A stretch of DNA of 64,000 nucleotides from Pseudaminobacter sp047739745 (GTDB lineage: Bacteria; Pseudomonadota; Alphaproteobacteria; Rhizobiales; Rhizobiaceae), in assembly GCF_047739745.1 (NCBI RefSeq), contig NZ_JBLLVA010000006.1, positions 146,053 to 210,052 on the forward strand, written 5' to 3'. The first letter of the stretch is position 1; every line of letters begins with the position of its first letter. Positions 1-8,915 of this stretch are shown here, piece by piece. A model generated the notes under the pieces. It saw only the letters and a list, made by a program, of their open reading frames with translations, was not told where the DNA came from and ran no database searches. Position numbers and translations under genes: made by a program.

Positions 1-1963
1 GCTCTTTCCGGCATTTGGCCGGTATCTCCATCGTGAAGATGGAGCCTTTGCCAAGTTCGCTCTCGACCGTTACAGAGCCTCCAATCATTCGGCAGAAACT
101 ACGGGTTATACTAAGGCCTAATCCCGTCCCGCCATAATTTCGGGTGGTGGATGCGTCTGCCTGCGTGAACGCGTCGAACAGCCGCTTTTGTTGTTGCGGT
201 GTCATTCCAATCCCGGTATCGGACACTTTGAACATCAGCCAGTCTCCATCCGGTCGCCTGTCGCGACGCACCATGAGAGTCACGAGACCGGAGTTGGTGA
301 ACTTGGCAGCGTTGCTGAGCAGGTTGAAAAGATTCTGACGCAGCTTTGTCTGGTCTGAATGCATTTCTCCGAGATCACCGTCGAGGTCCAGCACGAAGCG
401 GTTCTGGTTTTTCGCCATCAAGGGCGTGACAGTGGCCTGGACGTCGCGCACTAGTCCGGCGACGTTGAACGTCTCCAGGAAGATTTCCATCTTGTTTGCC
501 TCGATCTTGGAGAGATCGAGAATATCGTTGATGAGAGCCAGGAGATGGCGACCGGCCGAAGCGATCTTCTCCAGTTCCGGGACGGACTCCTGCATTTGCT
601 GGTCGGTCGCATCTTCAATCAGCATTTCGCTATAGCCGATGATCGCATTCAACGGCGTGCGCAGTTCGTGGCTGACGGATGCGACGAAGCGGCTCTTAGC
701 CTCATTTGTCGATTCAGCATGGCTCTTGGCTCGCTCAAGCTCGACTTGCCTCTGCTTCAACTCCGTGATGTCGGTGTACACTGCAACGGTGCCGCCGTCA
801 GGGGTCTTGCGTTTGGTGATGCGGACCCACCGCTTGCCGAACCGCCCTTCGTGAATGGAACCTGCCGGATTCTTGTGAACGCGGAGCCTCTGGGCTACCC
901 ACTCCTCCTGCGGGGTCCCCTTCAGGTTTATCTGCCCGCTTGCCAGTCGCCGCCTCAGGATATCCTCGATGCTTTGCCCCGGAAGAGCAGCCGGTTCGTA
1001 ATCGGGGAAGATTTCACAGTACTTGCTGTTTGCCAGGATGACCCTATCCTCGGAATCGAACAGAACGAACCCGTCGGAAATCGCCTCCAGTGCGGCCGCG
1101 ATCGTCTGTCTTTGCCGCTCTGCCTCATCCTCCAGCTGCTTCTTCTCAATCGCGCCGGCGCGAAAGAGCCGGAGGGTGCGCGCCATCGCACCGAGTTCGT
1201 CCCGGCCCTCCACCGGTATGTCGACATCGTAGCGCCCTTCCGTCAGCTCTCCGATGACCCGGTTCAGCCGCCGCAATGGACCGACGATCGAGCGCAGAAC
1301 AAGCATGGTGAGGAGCGACCCGATCAAGGCTACGATGGCTATCAGAATACCGGCTGTAGTCGCTGTTTTCTGAGCCTGCCTCACAGCCTCGTTGCGGGCC
1401 GCCTCCGCCTCGGCGCTCACCTGCTCGACGAGCTCGTTGAGGGTCGCGTCGACATTCCTGCTATGGGTGCGCGCCTCGGCGAGAAGGGCATTACCGATGA
1501 TGCGGTTGTCCTGGGTATAGCTGTCCGCCGCCTCAAGTGCCGTTTTGACATAGGCGTCAGTTTCGGTGCGGATCGCCTCGACCGCCTCCGGCGATGACTT
1601 CGAAAGGCGATCCAATTGAACGAGAAGCCGTTCACGCGCCGCTTCCGCATTACGCTGGGAATTCATCAAGAGGCTGACCGACAGATCGGTGAGCCAATAG
1701 CGCAATTCGCCGAATGTCACATGCGCGGCCGAAGCCGTCGCCGCCAGATCAAAAAGGACCTTGGTCTCGGCGGTGCGGTCGGCGCTTCGGTAAAGCGCCT
1801 GTGTAAGGAGGATCGAGGATACGATGAGACTGATAAGGCCAGCGGCCGTCAGGGCGGCCACCCGCGCAGCGATCGGCAGGTTTGTCAGGCGGCTGGCGAG
1901 TGATTTCACCGCCCGGCCCGGCGCGGCTTCCATCCGGCTGCCCAACTCTCCTGCGGCGCTCAT
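1..1963 (-). CDS. Membrane sensor histidine kinase (HAMP-PAS-HisKA-HATPase), 3' end outside window
   Basis: Reading leftward from the ATG at 1963, the frame stays open to the window edge, so the C-terminus is missing. A first membrane segment lies near residues 30-50, then a roughly 150-residue periplasmic part, a second membrane segment near 205-225, and a HAMP domain with the DELGAMARTLRLFR signature. A PAS domain follows (EAISDGFVLFDSEDRVILAN). The HisKA box is SHELRTPLN with the phosphoacceptor at about His432, and the ATPase domain shows DTGIGM and GGTGLGLSI. A receiver domain could follow beyond the edge. The start overlaps the stop of the haem-sensor gene by 4 bp (ATGA), so the two are probably translationally coupled and act in one redox or gas signalling pathway. 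The ligand is inferred. Confidence 0.9.
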   Translation of the reverse strand, partial: MSAAGELGSRMEAAPGRAVKSLASRLTNLPIAARVAALTAAGLISLIVSSILLTQALYRSADRTAETKVLFDLAATASAAHVTFGELRYWLTDLSVSLLMNSQRNAEAARERLLVQLDRLSKSSPEAVEAIRTETDAYVKTALEAADSYTQDNRIIGNALLAEARTHSRNVDATLNELVEQVSAEAEAARNEAVRQAQKTATTAGILIAIVALIGSLLTMLVLRSIVGPLRRLNRVIGELTEGRYDVDIPVEGRDELGAMARTLRLFRAGAIEKKQLEDEAERQRQTIAAALEAISDGFVLFDSEDRVILANSKYCEIFPDYEPAALPGQSIEDILRRRLASGQINLKGTPQEEWVAQRLRVHKNPAGSIHEGRFGKRWVRITKRKTPDGGTVAVYTDITELKQRQVELERAKSHAESTNEAKSRFVASVSHELRTPLNAIIGYSEMLIEDATDQQMQESVPELEKIASAGRHLLALINDILDLSKIEANKMEIFLETFNVAGLVRDVQATVTPLMAKNQNRFVLDLDGDLGEMHSDQTKLRQNLFNLLSNAAKFTNSGLVTLMVRRDRRPDGDWLMFKVSDTGIGMTPQQQKRLFDAFTQADASTTRNYGGTGLGLSITRSFCRMIGGSVTVESELGKGSIFTMEIPAKCRKE

Positions 1964-2721
1964 TGGAACAGGACGATGCTGATTGCGCCGCCCAGATCGC
2001 CCGCCTTGCCTCCCTCTCTCGGATATCCCGTCACGTCGATCTCGCCCTTTGGCTCGCCGTGGCAGACAAGACATGAGACCGTGTAATATTCTGGCAGCAG
2101 CATTCGGAATGCCCGGCGCCCGTCAACTTCGGTTATTTCGGTATAGGGCTGTCCCTTTGGCCGCTTCGGATCTGAAAAGACCGTTTCGATGATCTTGGCC
2201 TCCCAGGCATCGGGAAGCGATTTGCGGTTGCGCACGAGCTGCTCCGGTGCAGTCACCCGCACCCGAGCCTCGTTGCCGACCTTGGCGGCGAATTTCTCGT
2301 TCATGAGCCGGGCGAAAACTGCCGGTACGAAGCCTTTGAAGCCGATCCCCAGTCGGTTGATATCCGCCTGCTGTTCGTCGATCACCTCCCGCATCGCGTC
2401 GATCTGGGCCTCCAGCAGACGCCGATCACGCTCGGTCAATTCGCCGGACAGCGGGTCGTGGCTGGTGTTTTTCGAATAGACCGCAATCGCTTCCCTTGTA
2501 AATCGTTCGCTGTCGAGATGCTTGTCGCCCTGAGCAGGATCGTTGATGAGGGTCTGGTAGTTGGAGACGATGCTTCGGGCCGCGCTAAGCAGCTCAGCGA
2601 GACGGGTTCCCATCGCCTCGTCCTCGGTAACTCCCGCTCCGACGGCAGACGACACGACGAGCGCGCAGCCGACAAGAGCACCGGCAATGCTCCCCCGCGT
2701 CAGGATTGACAACGCGGACAT
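1960..2721 (-). CDS. Exported c-type haem sensor protein, Tll0287-like (DUF3365)
   Basis: This 253-residue protein has an N-terminal signal or anchor (residues about 8-32) and a Tll0287-like/DUF3365 layout. A haem-attachment motif CLVCH sits at residues 217-221, followed by the usual GEPKGEIDVTGYPREG tail. Family members bind one c-type haem and often feed histidine kinases or chemoreceptors. I chose the ATG at 2721 because AAGGAACGGAG precedes it closely and a signal peptide starts there; an open frame continues upstream to 2787. The gene is followed by a kinase gene with an ATGA overlap, so the product probably senses redox state or a diatomic gas in the periplasm for that kinase. The function is inferred from motif and context. 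Confidence 0.85.
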   Translation of the reverse strand: MSALSILTRGSIAGALVGCALVVSSAVGAGVTEDEAMGTRLAELLSAARSIVSNYQTLINDPAQGDKHLDSERFTREAIAVYSKNTSHDPLSGELTERDRRLLEAQIDAMREVIDEQQADINRLGIGFKGFVPAVFARLMNEKFAAKVGNEARVRVTAPEQLVRNRKSLPDAWEAKIIETVFSDPKRPKGQPYTEITEVDGRRAFRMLLPEYYTVSCLVCHGEPKGEIDVTGYPREGGKAGDLGGAISIVLFQ

Positions 2722-2811
2722 CTCCGTTCCTTTCCAAGGAAGCCCTCTAGCAGCATAGCACGATAAGAGCCGAGTACGTAGCGGCAACTTCCCAATTTGG
2801 AGGAAGGCTTC

Positions 2812-3330
2812 TCAGAACCGCAGACGCGCCATGGTAAGCAGGTCGTGGTACGCGCCGTCGGTGAAGCCTGCCTTGACGTGCCGGCCCTCCACAACAAAGC
2901 CATGGCGGGTGTAGAGGCGGATGGCGGGTTCGTTGTCGGCATAGACGGTGAGTTCAAGGCGTTTGAGGCCGCGCCAGTTGTCGGCCACGTCGAGCAGCGC
3001 CATGAGGATTGCCGATCCGATGCCGCGTCCGACGAAATTGTCGTCGACGCCGATGACGATCTCGCCGATATGAGCCCGGCGCGGCGAGCTCTGCGCCGTC
3101 ACACTGCCATGGCCGACTAGCTTGCCGTCGAGCTCGGCGACGATCCAGGTGCTTTCCGGCGTCGATTTGGAAATCCGCCGCTCCCAAGCTTCCACCGTCT
3201 CGAAAGGCATGCGCAGAGTGCCGCGGCGAAAGCCGGGCATGTTGAACATGGCGCAAAGCGCTTCCGCATCGCGGAGCCGCACCGCGCGAAGCATCGGCGA
3301 CAACCGTTCGGACGAGGGCGAAGTCTTCAT
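2812..3330 (-). CDS. GNAT family N-acetyltransferase
   Basis: The 172-residue product has the GNAT fold order: an N-terminal RAVRLRDAEALCAMF strand-helix, then the acetyl-CoA loop in motif A (VDDNFVGRGIGSAIL), then YADNEPAIRLYTRHGF, the typical motif B ending. It should transfer an acetyl group from acetyl-CoA to an amine; the substrate cannot be told. The start at 3330 is preceded by GGAGG at good spacing; the open frame runs upstream to 3390. It is transcribed away from the cyclase gene at 3661, and the 330 bp between them carries the promoters of both. Nothing ties it to the haem-sensor operon 90 bp downstream. Confidence 0.88.
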   Translation of the reverse strand: MKTSPSSERLSPMLRAVRLRDAEALCAMFNMPGFRRGTLRMPFETVEAWERRISKSTPESTWIVAELDGKLVGHGSVTAQSSPRRAHIGEIVIGVDDNFVGRGIGSAILMALLDVADNWRGLKRLELTVYADNEPAIRLYTRHGFVVEGRHVKAGFTDGAYHDLLTMARLRF

Positions 3331-3660
3331 GGTGCCTCCGTTGAAACACGCGGGCGAGAGGCCGCATGCGCCATGCAGATGATAACGCACAATTTTCTAT
3401 ATCAAACGGCTTTCCGAAACCGGGCGTCGGCCCAAGAGAACAATTGTGCACTCTGCCGAACACATATGTGATGCAAGCTGCCCAAGCTTCGCATGGCCGA
3501 ATGAAGCGTTTCGAAGTAGGATGGACGGATCGCCGAGGCAGGCGGCGCATGACGGCTGCACCGGATAAGGTTTACCGGCACCCTCCTCGCATGCGCGCAT
3601 CAAATGCGCAGGACCTGCCAGATGGAGCAGAAGCAGAGCATCCTTTCCGGAGCCTGAACC

Positions 3661-5076
3661 ATGAGCGAAGCTCAAGATCTGTTTGCGCATTTGCGCCAAT
3701 CGGCCGATGCCGATCCGGCCGCGGTGGACGCCATCGAGAAGCTGGTTACCGACGGGGCCGATCGCCAGCTTTGTCGCGTCAATCCGCTCGCCTTCGCGGC
3801 AAAGAACGGCCTCGATGAGGAGCGAGTGGTGGCTGCCTTCCTGCATGCTGCAAGGATAGGCATATTCGATATTTCCTGGAACGTCCTGTGCCCCGGATGC
3901 GGCGGCGTGCTCGACACCAATACGACGCTGAAGACGGTGCAGCGCGAGGAATACACCTGCGCCCTGTGTGCGACCGGCTATTCACCGACCCTCGATGAAA
4001 TGGTAGAGGTGACCTTCACCGTCAGCCCGAGGGCGCGCAAGATCGAGGCGCACAACCCACACCAACTGCCACCGATGGAGTATTTCCGGCAGATCTATTG
4101 GGGCTCCGGGGTTGATCTGCCCGACGAAAATTACGAAGCGATCGTCGATTCCTTCGTGCTGGAGGATGTCGAGTTAATGCCGGGCGAAAAGGCGGTGCTT
4201 TCGATCCAGCTTCCGCCCGAGTTCATCATCGTTTTCGAACCGGTCACCCATTCGGCGCAATTTCTCGATGTGAGCGGTGAACCAACCCGCGAACGCCAGA
4301 GCCTGTCGCTGGTGTTCGACCGCGACCATGTTCACAGCCAAATGCTGGAAATGCGTCCGGGGCCATTGCGCATTGCGCTGGAAAGCCGAGCGGAGACCCG
4401 CGTGCTACCGACCGTCTTCAGGGCCAGCGAGGCGTTGCATGGGCTGCTCGGACGGCGCAGACCTTTCCTGACCGCCAAACGGCTGCTGACCAACCAGACC
4501 TTCCGCGATCTTTATCGGACCGACACGCTCGACGTCGATCAGCGGCTGAAGATCACCAGCCTGACCTTCCTGTTCACCGATCTTCGCGGTTCGACCGAAC
4601 TCTACGAAAGGGTCGGCGACCTGACCGCATTCGATCTAGTGCGCGCGCATTTCCAGGTGCTGCATGAGATCGTGGCGGCGGAGGCGGGCGCGGTGGTGAA
4701 GACGATAGGCGATGCGGTGATGGCGACCTTCCCAACCCCTGACCGCGCCATCGCGGCCGCCCTCAGGATGCGTGAAGCCATGCGCGCACTTAACGACAAG
4801 AGCGGCCGCGAGGACCTGCTTTTGAAGATCGGCGTGCACGCCGGCCCCTGCATCGCCGTGTCGATGAACGAGCGCCAGGACTATTTTGGCCAGACGGTCA
4901 ACATCGCCTCACGCGTACAGAACCTTGCCAATGCGCAATCGATCTTCGTCACCGGCGCGGTAGTCGACGACAACCTGACTGCCGATCTGCTGCATCGGAA
5001 GGAACTGACGCCTGTGCCGCATGGCGTGTCCTTGCGGGGCATCGAGCGCGAGATACCGGTCTATACGATCCCGTGA
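3661..5076 (+). CDS. Class III adenylate/guanylate cyclase with N-terminal DUF5939-like zinc ribbon
   Basis: This is a 471-residue soluble protein. The N-terminal 290 residues resemble the DUF5939 region found in front of some bacterial cyclases and hold a zinc ribbon, C77-x2-C80 and C100-x2-C103. The class III catalytic domain spans about 300-471. The metal-binding aspartates are D307 (FTDLRGST) and D351 (KTIGDAVMATF), and VNIASRVQ marks the dimer face. It should make cAMP (or cGMP) from the nucleoside triphosphate. There is no membrane segment, so input is probably cytosolic through the zinc-ribbon region. Its last 16 bases overlap the end of the convergent epimerase gene. A second cyclase and a cyclic-nucleotide-binding protein lie 10-15 kb away. 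Confidence 0.9.
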   Translation: MSEAQDLFAHLRQSADADPAAVDAIEKLVTDGADRQLCRVNPLAFAAKNGLDEERVVAAFLHAARIGIFDISWNVLCPGCGGVLDTNTTLKTVQREEYTCALCATGYSPTLDEMVEVTFTVSPRARKIEAHNPHQLPPMEYFRQIYWGSGVDLPDENYEAIVDSFVLEDVELMPGEKAVLSIQLPPEFIIVFEPVTHSAQFLDVSGEPTRERQSLSLVFDRDHVHSQMLEMRPGPLRIALESRAETRVLPTVFRASEALHGLLGRRRPFLTAKRLLTNQTFRDLYRTDTLDVDQRLKITSLTFLFTDLRGSTELYERVGDLTAFDLVRAHFQVLHEIVAAEAGAVVKTIGDAVMATFPTPDRAIAAALRMREAMRALNDKSGREDLLLKIGVHAGPCIAVSMNERQDYFGQTVNIASRVQNLANAQSIFVTGAVVDDNLTADLLHRKELTPVPHGVSLRGIEREIPVYTIP

Positions 5077-6053
5077 GAACTTGCGCCGGTATAGGATTTG
5101 AACCAGGCGACAAAGTCGGCAATGCCCTGTTCGAGGACGATCTTCGGCCGGAAGGCGAGATCCCGCTCGGCAAGCGAGATGTCGGCGAAGGTCCGCAAGA
5201 CATCGCCTGACGGCTTCGGGCGCATTTCCATGATCGCCTTGCGTCCAGCAGCCTTTTCGATTGCCGCAATGAAATCGAGCAGCATGACCGGCGAATTGTT
5301 GCCGAGATTGTAAATCGGCGCCGTCTCGTCGGGCTTGCTCAACATGCGGTCGGCGGCGGCGGCGATCCCGTCCACAATGTCGTCGACATGTGTGAAATCG
5401 CGCTGCATCTCACCATCGTTGAAAACCGAAATTGGCCTGCCGTTGAGGATCGCTTCCGTGAAAATCCATGGCGCCATGTCGGGGCGGCTGTAAGGGCCAT
5501 AGACGGTGAAGAGCCGCAGGCCGGTGGAGCGGATGCCGTAGAGGTCGCCATAGGCGTGGGCCAGCAACTCCCCTGCCCGCTTAGTTGCGGCATAGACGGA
5601 AACCGGACAGTCGACGCGGGCCGTCTCGACGAAGGGCACGGTATCACTGGCGCCGTAGACGGAGGAGGAACTGGCATAGACGACTGCCGGGCGTTTCGGC
5701 AGCCGCGCGGCAAGTTCAAGGATCGCGACCTGGCCTGCGACATTCGCCTCGACATAGGCAAAGGGATTTTTCACCGAGTAGCGGACGCCGGCCTGGGCGG
5801 CGAAGTGGACTATAAGGTCCGCATCCAGGGCATCCGCTCCGATCGCCTCGGCAAGATCGCGCCGAGCGATGTCGATTTGCCTGAAACGGAAGCCTTTTTC
5901 GGACCGAAGCAGGTCCAGCCGATCCTGCTTTAGGCGTACAGCATAATAGTCGTTCAAACTGTCGAGACCGAGAACCTCATCTCCCCGACGCAGAAACCGA
6001 AGAGCCGCATGGTAACCGATGAATCCTGCCGCTCCCGTCAACAGAACCTTCAT
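5061..6053 (-). CDS. NAD-dependent nucleotide-sugar epimerase, UDP-glucuronate 4-epimerase type
   Basis: The 330-residue product belongs to the extended short-chain dehydrogenase family. The Rossmann motif GAAGFIG is at residues 7-13, the catalytic region shows SSSSVYG and YAATKRAGE (Y-x3-K), and the C-terminal part has MQRDFTHVDD. The family member that this resembles (LpsL-like) converts UDP-glucuronate to UDP-galacturonate. Its divergent neighbour makes UDP-glucuronate, which supports that assignment. The ATG at 6053 is chosen because GAGGAGG sits just upstream; a spurious upstream extension reaches 6197. The product probably supplies galacturonate for lipopolysaccharide or exopolysaccharide. 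Confidence 0.9.
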   Translation of the reverse strand: MKVLLTGAAGFIGYHAALRFLRRGDEVLGLDSLNDYYAVRLKQDRLDLLRSEKGFRFRQIDIARRDLAEAIGADALDADLIVHFAAQAGVRYSVKNPFAYVEANVAGQVAILELAARLPKRPAVVYASSSSVYGASDTVPFVETARVDCPVSVYAATKRAGELLAHAYGDLYGIRSTGLRLFTVYGPYSRPDMAPWIFTEAILNGRPISVFNDGEMQRDFTHVDDIVDGIAAAADRMLSKPDETAPIYNLGNNSPVMLLDFIAAIEKAAGRKAIMEMRPKPSGDVLRTFADISLAERDLAFRPKIVLEQGIADFVAWFKSYTGASSHGIV

Positions 6054-6301
6054 CGCCTCCTCACGATCATTTTGTTTGCCGCGGCCGTCCGGCAAATCAT
6101 CCGAAGTATATTCTCTACAGCGACGGGGTACGATTGAACACTGACCTAAGCCGAAAATCGGAATCGATTTTGCCCAGGGATTATGCGTCGATCGCAACGT
6201 TACCGCACTGCTTGCGGCCCGAAGGGACCGGCGGCGCCGTAGCGATGAAATGACCGGCAGACCTTGGAAGACAGACGCGGCTATGTTCAGGGAACCCGTC
6301 C

Positions 6302-7681
6302 ATGAAGCTCAGTATTTTTGGGACCGGCTATGTCGGTCTGGTCACCGCGGCGTGCTTTGCCGATGTTGGTCACGAGGTGCTGTCGATCGACATCAATGAG
6401 CAGAGGATAGCGGCGCTGAGGCGGGGCGAAGTGCCGATCTTCGAGCCCGGCCTCAAGGAACTGGTCATCCGCAATGCCGAAGCTGGCCGCCTGGCGTTTT
6501 CCACCGATGCAGGCGCCGGCGTGCGCTTCGCCGAGCTGATATTCATCGCGGTGGCAACGCCATCGAACGGAGACGGCTCAGCCGATCTTAGCCATGTGCT
6601 GAGCGTGGCCCGCACGATCGGCCAACACATCGACGGCTATAAGATCGTCGTCGGGAAATCAACCGTACCGGTCGGCACCGCGGACCTGGTCGAGGTCACA
6701 ATCACCGAGACAATGAGGACGCGCGGCGCGAATTACCCGTTCGACGTCTGCTCGAATCCGGAATTCCTCAAGGAAGGAAATGCGGTGGAGGACTTCGCCA
6801 AGCCTGCCCGCATCGTCATCGGCACGGAATCGGAAACCGTACTCAAGGTAATGCACGAGTGCTACGCGCCCTACAATCGCAATCACGACAAGCTGATGAG
6901 CATGGATGTGCGCTCGGCGGAGCTGACGAAATATGCCGCCAATGCGATGCTGGCTACGAAAATAAGCTTCATGAATGAGATGGCCAACATCGCCGAACGG
7001 CTGGGCGCGGACATAGAGGAGGTACGCAGGGGCATCGGCTCTGACCCGCGCATCGGCTTCCAGTTCATTTATCCCGGCTGTGGCTATGGCGGATCATGCT
7101 TTCCCAAGGATGTGCGGGCGTTGGTGAGCACGGCCAGGCTGGCCGGCGTAGAGGCAGAACTGCTCCAGGCCGTCGAGCGCGTCAACAACACGCAGAAGCA
7201 TGTCCTGTTCGACAAGCTGCTGCAGGTTTTCAACGGAGATTTGAAAGGCCGGACGTTTGCGCTCTGGGGGCTAGCCTTCAAGCCGAATACCGACGACATG
7301 CGCGACGCGCCAAGCAGGATCCTCATGGAAGCGCTGTGGGATGCCGGGGCCAAAGTGCGGGCATTCGACCCGGAGGCGATGGAGGAAGCCCATCGCCTTT
7401 ATGGCGACCGTACGGATCTGGTGCTCGCCGCAAGCCCGCAGGATGCCGCCAAAGAGGCGGATGCGCTGGCGATCTGCACCGAGTGGAAGCAGTTCCGTAT
7501 CGCCGATTTCGGGTGGCTGAAGGCGAATCTGCGCAATCCGGTGATCGTCGACGGCCGCAATCTCTATGATCCCTTGCAGCTACAACGGCACCATCTGCTC
7601 TACTACGCTGTCGGTCGCGGCGACTCCGTTTGCCACAACGGCTCCGCTATGACGACATTGCCGAAGCAGGAGGCAGCATAG
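6302..7681 (+). CDS. ugd: UDP-glucose 6-dehydrogenase
   Basis: This full-length 459-residue enzyme oxidises UDP-glucose to UDP-glucuronate with two NAD. The N-terminal NAD-binding motif is GTGYVGL (residues 7-13). The catalytic cysteine is Cys266 in GYGGSCFPKD. The central dimerisation region includes SAELTKYAANAMLA, and the C-terminal UDP-binding part has FKPNTDDMRDAPS. It is transcribed divergently from the epimerase gene with about 250 bp between the starts, so the pair can be co-regulated to make UDP-glucuronate and UDP-galacturonate for surface glycans such as those inferred at 13.8-27 kb. The C-terminal tail after LLYYAVGR is slightly extended. Confidence 0.95.
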   Translation: MKLSIFGTGYVGLVTAACFADVGHEVLSIDINEQRIAALRRGEVPIFEPGLKELVIRNAEAGRLAFSTDAGAGVRFAELIFIAVATPSNGDGSADLSHVLSVARTIGQHIDGYKIVVGKSTVPVGTADLVEVTITETMRTRGANYPFDVCSNPEFLKEGNAVEDFAKPARIVIGTESETVLKVMHECYAPYNRNHDKLMSMDVRSAELTKYAANAMLATKISFMNEMANIAERLGADIEEVRRGIGSDPRIGFQFIYPGCGYGGSCFPKDVRALVSTARLAGVEAELLQAVERVNNTQKHVLFDKLLQVFNGDLKGRTFALWGLAFKPNTDDMRDAPSRILMEALWDAGAKVRAFDPEAMEEAHRLYGDRTDLVLAASPQDAAKEADALAICTEWKQFRIADFGWLKANLRNPVIVDGRNLYDPLQLQRHHLLYYAVGRGDSVCHNGSAMTTLPKQEAA

Positions 7682-7701
7682 AGCGCCGTGCGTTACTCTT
7701 T

Positions 7702-7722
7702 CCGAACATCGATTCGGTTTTT
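7702..7722 (+). terminator. Short rho-independent terminator after ugd
   Basis: A 5-bp stem CCGAA/TTCGG with loop CATCGA is followed directly by five T residues, 21 bases after the ugd stop. The stem is weak, so this is a modest call. Confidence 0.5.
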
Positions 7723-7739
7723 CGGCCGATGCGCTAGTT

Positions 7740-8915
7740 TCAGCGGTACGGATCGGCGGCGTCGCGCAAACCGTCGCCAAGGAAGTTGAACGCCAGTATT
7801 ACCAGAATGACCGGCACCATCGGCAGCAGAAGCCATGGGTAGAATGCGATCACGCTGACGCCGCGCGCTTCGGTCAGCAGGATGCCCCAACTGGTGATGG
7901 GCGGCCTGAGACCGAGCCCGAGAAAGCTCAGCGCCGTCTCGCCGAGTATCATTCCGGGTATCGATATGGTTGCGCTCGCGATCAGATGCGACATGAAGCC
8001 GGGGATCAGATGTCGGCCGATGATGCGGCTGCTCTTCGCGCCCATCAGTTGAGCGGCAAGAACATAGTCCTCCTCGCGCAGCGCCAGGAGCTTGGAACGC
8101 ACTGCCCGCGCCAGGCCGGTCCAGTCGAGCAGCCCGAGGATCACGGTGATGCCGAAATAGATCAGTATCGGGCTCCAGGTGATCGGCATGATGGCTGCCA
8201 GCGCCAGCCACAAGGGGATGCTGGGGATCGATTGCAAAACCTCGATGATGCGCTGCACGACGAGGTCGAACGTGCCGCCGTGATAGCCGGCTAGGCCACC
8301 GATAATGATGCCGAGGATGAAGCTGAAGCCGATACCGACGAGACCGATCGTGAGCGAAATACGGGCGCCGTAGATGATGCGCGACAGCACATCGCGCCCG
8401 AGCCTGTCGGTGCCGAGCAGGAAGAGCTGGCCATCGACCGCCGGACAGACAAGGTGCCGATCACCTTCAATGAGTCCCCAGAACTTGTAGGTATCGCCGC
8501 GGCAGAAGAAGCGGATCGGCTGGACGTCGCTCCTGTCGTCGGAATATTCACGCTTCAGGGTATCCATATCGAGCGTCATGTTCCGGCCATAGACGAACGG
8601 ACCGACGAACCGGCCTTCGTGGAGCAGATGGACGCGTTGCGGCGGCGAATAGATGAAATCGACGTTGCGCGTGTGCAGATTGTAGGGCGCCAGAAACTCG
8701 CAGATCAGGATCATGAAGTAGAGCACGGCGAGGAATATGCCGGATGCGACGGCAAGCCTGTGCTGCTTGAATTTCCACCACATGAGACGGGTTTGCGACG
8801 CCTGATAGACGCGGGCCTGCTCTTCCGTCATGACCTCGACGGATTGCGGGTCGAACGGGGCGTCCGAGACGTAGTGATGAAGCGGAGCGCCGGGTGCGGG
8901 GAGCGGCGAGTTCAT
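7740..8915 (-). CDS. Oligopeptide-type ABC transporter permease (DppC/OppC family)
   Basis: This 391-residue membrane permease is the second of a pair. It has an N-terminal cytoplasmic stretch, a first membrane helix near residues 55-75, a long periplasmic loop, and the C-type permease core. The coupling-loop (EAA) region is seen as YVLAAQLMGAKSSRIIGRHL, followed by PGMILGETALSFLGLGL, which is typical of DppC/OppC. It forms the translocation channel with the permease just upstream, which it overlaps by 4 bp (ATGA). The insert between helix 1 and the core is longer than in E. coli DppC, as in many rhizobial peptide, glycoside or opine permeases of this family. The substrate is unknown. Confidence 0.92.
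   Translation of the reverse strand: MNSPLPAPGAPLHHYVSDAPFDPQSVEVMTEEQARVYQASQTRLMWWKFKQHRLAVASGIFLAVLYFMILICEFLAPYNLHTRNVDFIYSPPQRVHLLHEGRFVGPFVYGRNMTLDMDTLKREYSDDRSDVQPIRFFCRGDTYKFWGLIEGDRHLVCPAVDGQLFLLGTDRLGRDVLSRIIYGARISLTIGLVGIGFSFILGIIIGGLAGYHGGTFDLVVQRIIEVLQSIPSIPLWLALAAIMPITWSPILIYFGITVILGLLDWTGLARAVRSKLLALREEDYVLAAQLMGAKSSRIIGRHLIPGFMSHLIASATISIPGMILGETALSFLGLGLRPPITSWGILLTEARGVSVIAFYPWLLLPMVPVILVILAFNFLGDGLRDAADPYR

Noticed and set aside
545..1597. Plus-strand 350-codon open frame
   Set aside because: It is antisense to the clearly recognisable histidine kinase (HAMP, PAS, HisKA) and has no motif or ribosome site.
3366..3846. Overlapping open frames of about 150 codons on both strands between the GNAT and cyclase genes
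   Set aside because: They overlap the cyclase N-terminus or the promoter region, lack homology and ribosome sites, and have shadow composition.
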